From assembly GCA_964582415.1 (NCBI GenBank), contig CAZOSF010000001.1, positions 1 through 64,000 on the forward strand: a stretch of 64,000 nucleotides of DNA, in the 5' to 3' direction. The notes beneath the pieces were generated by a model. It saw only the letters and a program-made list of their open reading frames with translations. It had not been told where the DNA came from and ran no database searches. This document shows, piece by piece, positions 58,374 to 64,000 of the stretch. Each line of letters begins with the position of its first letter. The first letter of the stretch is position 1. This DNA is from CAZOSF01 sp964582415 (lineage in GTDB: Bacteria > Bacteroidota > Bacteroidia > Flavobacteriales > Flavobacteriaceae). A program made the translations under genes and the position numbers.

Positions 58374-60170
58374 TTAGTCGTTTAGCTTCAATACCGCCAT
58401 AAAGGCCTCTTGTGGAATCTCCACATTACCTACTGCCCGCATTCGCTTTTTCCCTTTTTTCTGCTTTTCTAACAGCTTGCGTTTTCTGGAAATATCCCCA
58501 CCATAACATTTTGCCGTTACGTCTTTTCGGAGCGCTTTGACCGTTTCCCTTGCAATAATTTTAGCGCCAATGGCAGCCTGAATTGGGATATCGAACTGTT
58601 GACGGGGAATAAGCTCCTTCAATTTTTCGCACATCTTTTTTCCGATGTCGTAGGCGTTATCTTGGTGAAGCAAGGCAGAAAGCGCATCAACTGTTGTACC
58701 GTTAAGCAGCACGTCCACCTTCACCAGTTTTGAGGCGCGCATTCCGATTGGGGAATAGTCGAAAGAGGCATATCCTTTGGAAACGGTTTTCAATCGGTCA
58801 TAGAAATCGAAAACAATTTCAGCCAGGGGCATGTCGAAATTCAACTCTACCCGATCTTGGGTTAGATAGGTTTGGTTGGTAATTTGTCCGCGCTTGTCAA
58901 TACAAAGCGACATCACCGCCCCCACAAAATCGGCTTTTGTGATAATACTGGCTTTTATGTACGGTTCTTCTACTCGATTTAAGGTAGAAGGATCTGGAAG
59001 GTCGGTTGGATTGTTAACCAAAATCGCCGTTTCGGGATCTTTGTTGGTGTAAGCGTGATAGGATACGTTGGGGACGGTAGTAATTACGGTCATATCGAAT
59101 TCCCGTTCCAATCGTTCTTGAATGATTTCTAGATGCAGCATTCCCAAGAAACCACAGCGGAACCCAAAGCCAAGAGCAGCTGAACTCTCTGGCTGAAATA
59201 CCAAAGAGGCATCATTAAGCTGTAATTTTTCCATGGAAGATCGCAGTTCCTCATAATCTTCGGTATCAACAGGGTAAATTCCAGCAAATACCATAGGTTT
59301 TACGTCTTCAAAACCAGCGATCATATTGGTTGTTGGGTTTTTGGCATCCGTGATGGTATCTCCCACCTTCACCTCACGGGCATCCTTGATACCAGTGATT
59401 AGATACCCTACATCTCCTGTTTTGATTATGGGCTTGGGTTGTTGTTTTAATTTAAGCGTACCCACTTCATCAGCAAAATAGGATTTGCCGGTAGCCATAA
59501 ATTTTATTTGCTGCCCTTTTGTAATTTCTCCGTTCAATACCCGGAAATATGTCTCAACTCCACGGAATGGATTGTAAACAGAGTCAAAAATCAAGGCCTG
59601 AAGCGGTTCCTCCGGATTTCCTTTTGGGGCTGGAATCCTTTCTATGATAGCTTCCAAGATATCCTGGATTCCGATTCCAGTTTTGGCGCTGGCTGGAATT
59701 ACCTCCTCTGGGGTACAGCCCAACAAATCCACAATATCATCGGTTACCTCTTCTGGTTTTGCCGAGGGCAAATCTACTTTATTTAAAACAGGAATAATTT
59801 CTAGGTCGTTCTCTAGGGCTAAGTACAGGTTGGAAATGGTCTGTGCCTGGATACTTTGCGCCGCATCCACCACTAACAACGCCCCTTCACAAGCAGCGAT
59901 GGAACGGGAAACTTCGTAAGAGAAATCAACGTGCCCAGGAGTATCGATAAGGTTCAAGATGTAGGTTTCTCCATTATGAACATACTCCATTTGAATGGCA
60001 TGACTTTTAATGGTAATTCCACGCTCACGCTCCAAGTCCATATTGTCCAACAACTGATCTTGCTTTTCGCGATCGGTTACCGAACCAGTTGCATCCAACA
60101 ACCGATCGGCCAAGGTGCTCTTTCCGTGGTCGATATGGGCGATGATGCAAAAATTTCTAATATTCTTCAT
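58374..60170 (-). CDS. lepA: Elongation factor 4 (LepA)
   Basis: This 598-residue translational GTPase has the P-loop [29 protein letters not shown] (G3), and NKVDLPSA (G4). The LepA-specific C-terminal part is present, including [18 protein letters not shown] and [22 protein letters not shown]. It back-translocates or remodels ribosomes under stress. A TATATTTG promoter element lies 28 bases upstream. Confidence 0.97.
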   Translation of the reverse strand: MKNIRNFCIIAHIDHGKSTLADRLLDATGSVTDREKQDQLLDNMDLERERGITIKSHAIQMEYVHNGETYILNLIDTPGHVDFSYEVSRSIAACEGALLVVDAAQSIQAQTISNLYLALENDLEIIPVLNKVDLPSAKPEEVTDDIVDLLGCTPEEVIPASAKTGIGIQDILEAIIERIPAPKGNPEEPLQALIFDSVYNPFRGVETYFRVLNGEITKGQQIKFMATGKSYFADEVGTLKLKQQPKPIIKTGDVGYLITGIKDAREVKVGDTITDAKNPTTNMIAGFEDVKPMVFAGIYPVDTEDYEELRSSMEKLQLNDASLVFQPESSAALGFGFRCGFLGMLHLEIIQERLEREFDMTVITTVPNVSYHAYTNKDPETAILVNNPTDLPDPSTLNRVEEPYIKASIITKADFVGAVMSLCIDKRGQITNQTYLTQDRVELNFDMPLAEIVFDFYDRLKTVSKGYASFDYSPIGMRASKLVKVDVLLNGTTVDALSALLHQDNAYDIGKKMCEKLKELIPRQQFDIPIQAAIGAKIIARETVKALRKDVTAKCYGGDISRKRKLLEKQKKGKKRMRAVGNVEIPQEAFMAVLKLND

Positions 60171-60198
60171 ATGAAATTACTTCCAACCAATAAGTCCG

Positions 60199-60206
60199 CA
60201 AATATA
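60199..60206 (-). promoter_or_regulatory. Bacteroidota -7 promoter element before lepA
   Basis: Minus strand TATATTTG, 28 bases upstream of the lepA ATG at 60170. The rest of the 211-base spacer (60171-60381) to the divergent outer-membrane gene shows no other clear signal. Confidence 0.5.
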
Positions 60207-60381
60207 GTTCAAAAATGATGCTTTTTTACCGCTTCATGACGAATACCAACAATTTTCCTCTTGTAGGAATTTCTAGGTTAAAATAAAAAGCAGATATTTG
60301 TTAGTAATATACAGTAAGATTATTGTTTAAATAACGAACCCAACCGGGCTTTATGGCCTGTTCCCATTCCTGTAATAACTT

Positions 60382-62790
60382 ATGCCGTCCAAGATATTGT
60401 TCTTTTTGTTCCTGCTTCCCTTTGGCCTATGGGGTCAGGAATTGGTCATTGACGGGAGAACAGTAGATTCGGAGGGTGCACCACTTTCCTATGTCAATGT
60501 GTTGTTGTATAAAGAAGGGGTTGAGGCTCCATTAATGGGGACAACAACAGAAACCAACGGAAGGTTTCATTTCGCAAAATTGGATGCAGGAGATTACAGG
60601 GTACGCCTAAGCATGATTGGGTATGCACCATTGGAGATTGCTATTAGCTTGCCAGGAGAAGGAGAAATGGGCAATCTTGTCTTAAAAGAGGAAGAGGAAA
60701 GTCTTGGAGAAGTTACAGTTACAGCGAAGCGACCTTTCCTTCAAAGAGGAAACGGAAAGTTAACCTTCGTGGTTGAAAACTCCTCACTATCTACCGGAAA
60801 CACCTTGGAATTATTGTCCAAAACCCCGGGCGTAATCGTTCTAGGGTCAACAATTCAAATAAAAAACCGACCCACTACACTTTACTTAAACGGCCGAAGG
60901 GTTTATTTGTCTGCCACCGAAACGGAAAGCTTTCTCAAGAACTTGGATGCGGCCTCCATCAAATCGGTAGAGGTAATCACCAATCCAGGGCCTGAATATG
61001 ATGCCGAGTCAGGTACGGTGTTAAATATTATCACTTCCAAAGCGGTTAATCCGGGTTACAAGGGAAGTGTTTCAGGGAATTACCAACAAGCTGTTTTTGC
61101 GAAGTATCAAATTGGAACTTCCCATTTTTTCAAAAATAATTGGTTGAATCTTTATGGAAGTTATAGCTATAGCCCGAGAAAAGAGAATAAGGACCAGGAT
61201 ACCTACATTCGCTTTACGAAAATGGATCCCAGTAAGACAGCAGCCATTTGGGAAAGTGATTTCAATCGGGTAACCCACAGTTATGGACATCAAGGCAACC
61301 TTGTGGCAGACATGGACTTCGACAAGAATAATAGCCTAAACATTACCGCTTCTCTTTTTTCATCTCCAGACAGGGAATTTGTAAATAGACAAACGACTTC
61401 CATTTTTGATGCCAATAGACAACTGGACTCTACGTTTCATACCAGTAGTGTTGTGATCAATGACACTCGAAATTTTACGGGAGGAATAGAGTATAAAGCC
61501 CATCTCAGGGAAAAAGGCCCTAGCTTAACGGTTGGAGGAAATTTAATTTCTTATACGAGCGATCAGACGCAAACCCTTCAAAGCGATTATTTTTTGCCCG
61601 ACAATTCTTTTTTGAAAACCATTGCTTTCAATACAATCTCGTTTCAAGACACAGACATTTATACGGCATATGCCGATTTTCATACTCCCGCTATGACTGG
61701 CGATCTGCTGGTTGGGGTTAAATTTTCCGATATTGAAACAAAATCGGGATTAGACTTCTATGATGTGGCGAATGGCGATGTGACCTACAACGGAGCATTA
61801 TCGGATGCCTTCAATTACAGTGAGATTATTGCGGCGGCATATTTCAATTTTGAAAAGTCATGGGAAAGCTGGAGCCTATCCCTTGGTTTAAGGGGGGAAA
61901 ATACCGAGGTGGAAGGAAAGTCATTAACCCTAGGACTAGTAAATACTCAAGAATACTTCCGATTGTTTCCGTCGGCATCCCTTCGCCATGAATGGCAAGA
62001 AAAACACGGTATGGAGTTGAGCTATGCAAGAAAGATTCAGAGACCACGCTACCAAAGCCTGAACCCTTTCCGGTATTTTGTCAACGAAAACAATTTCAAT
62101 GTAGGGAACCCAAATTTAGTTCCCTCCATCGATGATAAGGTGAGCTTGAGTTATTCCTACAAGAACAGCCTGTTCCTTGAGGCCTATTACCAACACGTTG
62201 ACAATTCTCTTGAAATTTTGAATTTTCAAGATAACGATGCCTTTACTTTGCGACAATTGGACGCCAATATTTTAACCTATCAGCAGTATAGCTTCGACAT
62301 GGTTTATTCTGCATCATTGAGTGAACGGATATTTGCCAGTTTAATCACATCAACCTATTACTTGGAAAATGAATTCTATGCTATCGAAAGCGCCCAGGAA
62401 ACATATTTAAACAGCACCATGGGTTTCTTTGCACAAGCTTATAGTCAAATTTCTTTCGATAAGACAGGTGACTTTTTCTCTGAAATAACGGTTCGCTATA
62501 TTTCGAATTTGATCTCAGGATCGATAGATTACAACAATATCTTCAATACGTCTCTGTCCTTCCAAAAATCATTTTGGAACAAGAGCGCACAGGTTTCCTT
62601 TGGCATAGACGATATCTTCAACACAAACAACGTGGAGGTGGTTTCTAGGTACTATAATCAGGACAACTCCTATTTTGCTCGACCTGAATCTCGAAAATTT
62701 TGGATAGGGTTCCGCTATCAATTTGGAAACTACACATTAAAGGAAAATAATCGCCAGTTGCAAATACAAGAAGGCGATAGACTGGACTAG
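60382..62790 (+). CDS. TonB-dependent-receptor-like outer-membrane beta-barrel protein
   Basis: The 802-residue protein has a signal peptide ending near residue 18 (LPFGLWGQ), a CarboxypepD_reg-like domain (about 20-105, IDGRTVDSEGAPLSYVNVLL), a plug-like region with the LSKTPGVIVLGSTIQIKNRPTTLYLNGR stretch and SIKSVEVITNPGPEYDAESG, and a long 14- to 22-strand barrel ending in FWIGFRYQFGN. This is the Bacteroidota outer-membrane beta-barrel / OMP_b-brl_3 type. It lacks a recognisable SusD partner next to it, so uptake of polysaccharide is not implied. Substrate unknown. Confidence 0.87.
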   Translation: MPSKILFFLFLLPFGLWGQELVIDGRTVDSEGAPLSYVNVLLYKEGVEAPLMGTTTETNGRFHFAKLDAGDYRVRLSMIGYAPLEIAISLPGEGEMGNLVLKEEEESLGEVTVTAKRPFLQRGNGKLTFVVENSSLSTGNTLELLSKTPGVIVLGSTIQIKNRPTTLYLNGRRVYLSATETESFLKNLDAASIKSVEVITNPGPEYDAESGTVLNIITSKAVNPGYKGSVSGNYQQAVFAKYQIGTSHFFKNNWLNLYGSYSYSPRKENKDQDTYIRFTKMDPSKTAAIWESDFNRVTHSYGHQGNLVADMDFDKNNSLNITASLFSSPDREFVNRQTTSIFDANRQLDSTFHTSSVVINDTRNFTGGIEYKAHLREKGPSLTVGGNLISYTSDQTQTLQSDYFLPDNSFLKTIAFNTISFQDTDIYTAYADFHTPAMTGDLLVGVKFSDIETKSGLDFYDVANGDVTYNGALSDAFNYSEIIAAAYFNFEKSWESWSLSLGLRGENTEVEGKSLTLGLVNTQEYFRLFPSASLRHEWQEKHGMELSYARKIQRPRYQSLNPFRYFVNENNFNVGNPNLVPSIDDKVSLSYSYKNSLFLEAYYQHVDNSLEILNFQDNDAFTLRQLDANILTYQQYSFDMVYSASLSERIFASLITSTYYLENEFYAIESAQETYLNSTMGFFAQAYSQISFDKTGDFFSEITVRYISNLISGSIDYNNIFNTSLSFQKSFWNKSAQVSFGIDDIFNTNNVEVVSRYYNQDNSYFARPESRKFWIGFRYQFGNYTLKENNRQLQIQEGDRLD

Positions 62791-62813
62791 CCCTTTTCAA
62801 ATTATAAATTCCT

Positions 62814-62821
62814 TATTTTTG
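62814..62821 (+). promoter_or_regulatory. Bacteroidota -7 promoter element before the dus gene
   Basis: TATTTTTG ends 4 bases before the dus ATG at 62826, so transcription would begin at or inside the start codon. Confidence 0.4.
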
Positions 62822-62825
62822 CGCC

Positions 62826-63742
62826 ATGGCAAAGATTGGCGACATAGATGTTGGGGAATTTCCCCTGCTTTTAGCTCCTATGGAAGACGTAAGCGATCCG
62901 CCATTCCGCGCATTGTGTAAGGAACAAGGAGCCGATGTTGTATTTACCGAGTTCATCAGCAGCGAAGGGTTAATTCGTGAAGCCTCGAAGAGCGTCATGA
63001 AGTTGGACATCTATGAAAAGGAACGGCCTGTTGGGATTCAGATATTTGGAGCCAATCTAGAATCTATGTTAAGAAGTGTAGAGATTGTTGAAGCCAGCGG
63101 TCCTGATATCATCGACATCAATTTTGGTTGTCCTGTGAAGAAAGTTGTTTCTAAAGGCGCCGGGGCGGGCATTTTGAAGGATATCGACTTAATGGTTTCC
63201 CTAACCGAGGCCATGGTAAAGCGCACCAAATTACCGATTACCGTTAAAACCCGTTTGGGGTGGGATCATGAATCCATTCGCATTGTGGAAGTAGCGGAAA
63301 GACTTCAGGATGTTGGTTGTAAAGCACTTTCGATTCACGGTAGAACCCGCGCCCAAATGTATAAAGGGGAAGCCGATTGGGGCCCCATTGCTGAGGTAAA
63401 GAACAATCCAAGAATGCACATTCCTATCTTCGGAAACGGAGATGTAAACACTCCCGAACGCGCGGTGGAAATGCGCGATAAATATGGTTTAGACGGAGCT
63501 ATGATAGGTAGGGCAAGCATCGGTTATCCTTGGTTTTTTAAAGAAGTCAAGCATTTTTTCAAAACCGGAGAGCATTTGCCGCCACCCACCCTCTTGGAAC
63601 GGGTGGAAGCGGCGAGACGCCACCTTCAAATGTCTATCGACTGGAAAGGGGAAAAGTTGGGTGTTTTTGAAACCCGAAGACATTATACCAATTATTTTAA
63701 AGGTATTCCGAACTTTAAAGAATATCGTACACGAATGGTTAC
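62826..63742 (+). CDS. dusB: tRNA-dihydrouridine synthase, C-terminus lost in assembly gap
   Basis: About 305 residues are visible before the gap. Family motifs: LLAPMEDVSDPPFRALCKEQGADVVFTEF (FMN site), DINFGCPVKKVVSKGAGAGIL with the catalytic cysteine, PITVKTRLGWD, SIHGRTRAQMYKG, and IPIFGNGDV with GAMIGRASIGYPWFF. It reduces uridines in tRNA D-loops using FMN and NAD(P)H. Typical length is about 320-330, so only the C-terminal tail is missing. The B-subfamily assignment is by similarity to bacterial DusB and is not certain. Confidence 0.9.
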
Positions 63743-63842
63743 NNNNNNNNNNNNNNNNNNNNNNNNNNNNNNNNNNNNNNNNNNNNNNNNNNNNNNNNNN
63801 NNNNNNNNNNNNNNNNNNNNNNNNNNNNNNNNNNNNNNNNNN
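63743..63842. other. Assembly gap of 100 N
   Basis: Exactly 100 N bases, the same size as the first gap, so the length is probably nominal. It separates the end of the dus gene from an unidentified minus-strand coding fragment. Confidence 0.99.
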
Positions 63843-64000
63843 AGCTCAATAAGATTGCCATAATCACGAACGGGAGCCGACAATTTAGAAGAGATTCCGA
63901 AACCCATGACCACTTCATTTTCGTTTGGAACAAACCACTCCCCAACAAATAATATGCTATCGACGGGGGTCACTTTTCGATAAAAGCTATCCACACCTTT
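63843..64000 (-). CDS. Fragment of an unidentified protein between gap and window edge
   Basis: The minus strand is open throughout these 158 bases and encodes about 52 residues (GVDSFYRKVTPVDSILFVGEW...SAPVRDYGNLIE) with neither start nor stop in view. The composition is plausible for a real protein, with alternating hydrophobic and polar residues. I do not recognise a family. It may be part of an exported protein, but no evidence supports that. Confidence 0.4.

Noticed and set aside
1..64000. CRISPR array, insertion sequences or prophage
   Set aside because: No regularly spaced repeats, no transposase or integrase motifs, and no phage structural genes were found in any frame.

Overview
The window reads as chromosomal DNA of a marine member of the Flavobacteriaceae (Bacteroidota). 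Evidence: roughly 40% GC by eye; repeated TAnnTTTG-type -7 promoter elements; weak Shine-Dalgarno signals; and family content typical of the group (DUF4175, DUF4837, DUF2007, head-GIN domain, a GH3-like acyl-adenylase, outer-membrane beta-barrel proteins with an N-terminal CarboxypepD-like domain, S8/M1/S41 exported peptidases). No insertion sequence, prophage, CRISPR array or rRNA operon was seen. Two 100-N assembly gaps (17009-17108 and 63743-63842) truncate the genes beside them.

1-17 kb is a minus-strand surface-polysaccharide locus. Read in the direction of transcription it holds rfbB (truncated), rfbA, rfbC, rfbD (dTDP-L-rhamnose), a Wzz-like chain-length protein, a Wzx-type flippase, a sulfotransferase, a GT2 transferase, three different O-antigen ligase/polymerase-like membrane proteins interleaved with two GT4-type transferases, ugd and a UDP-glucuronate decarboxylase-like enzyme (UDP-GlcA and UDP-xylose), a polyprenyl-phosphate sugar phosphotransferase that would start the repeat unit, and the first 16 codons of another GT2 at the left edge. 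The predicted product is a Wzx/Wzy-dependent, probably sulfated, rhamnose- and uronate/xylose-containing glycan.

17-26 kb carries a conserved protein of unknown function with a nucleoside-phosphorylase-like C-terminal part, a GH3-family protein, an M23 peptidase, tatA, a DUF4837 lipoprotein, a LysM/transglycosylase, pgk and holB. 26-45 kb is housekeeping: a methyltransferase, mnmG flanked by two 16-bp sites identical to the canonical parS sequence, ybeY, DUF4175, an AlkB-type hydroxylase, gltX, an outer-membrane protein, an SPFH protein, glnS, folB, tRNA-Cys, a LysE exporter, a head-GIN protein and rnr. A 520-bp AT-rich gene-free stretch (44557-45076) with DnaA-box-like sequences is a candidate replication origin; the parS pair 15-17 kb to the left and rnpA 6 kb to the right fit an origin-proximal position, but this remains inference.

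45-64 kb holds rpiB, a CDF metal exporter, an ElaA-like acetyltransferase and amt on the plus strand; a small conserved protein, a sterol-desaturase-family protein, an S41 peptidase, rnpA, M1 and S8 peptidases and an MBL hydrolase on the minus strand; then a CPA-type antiporter, a small cysteine-rich lipoprotein, lepA, an outer-membrane beta-barrel protein and a truncated dus gene. Most of the window is ordinary flavobacterial chromosome. The items most worth a second look are the parS pair with the candidate origin, the three-polymerase polysaccharide locus, and the DUF6909-like protein.
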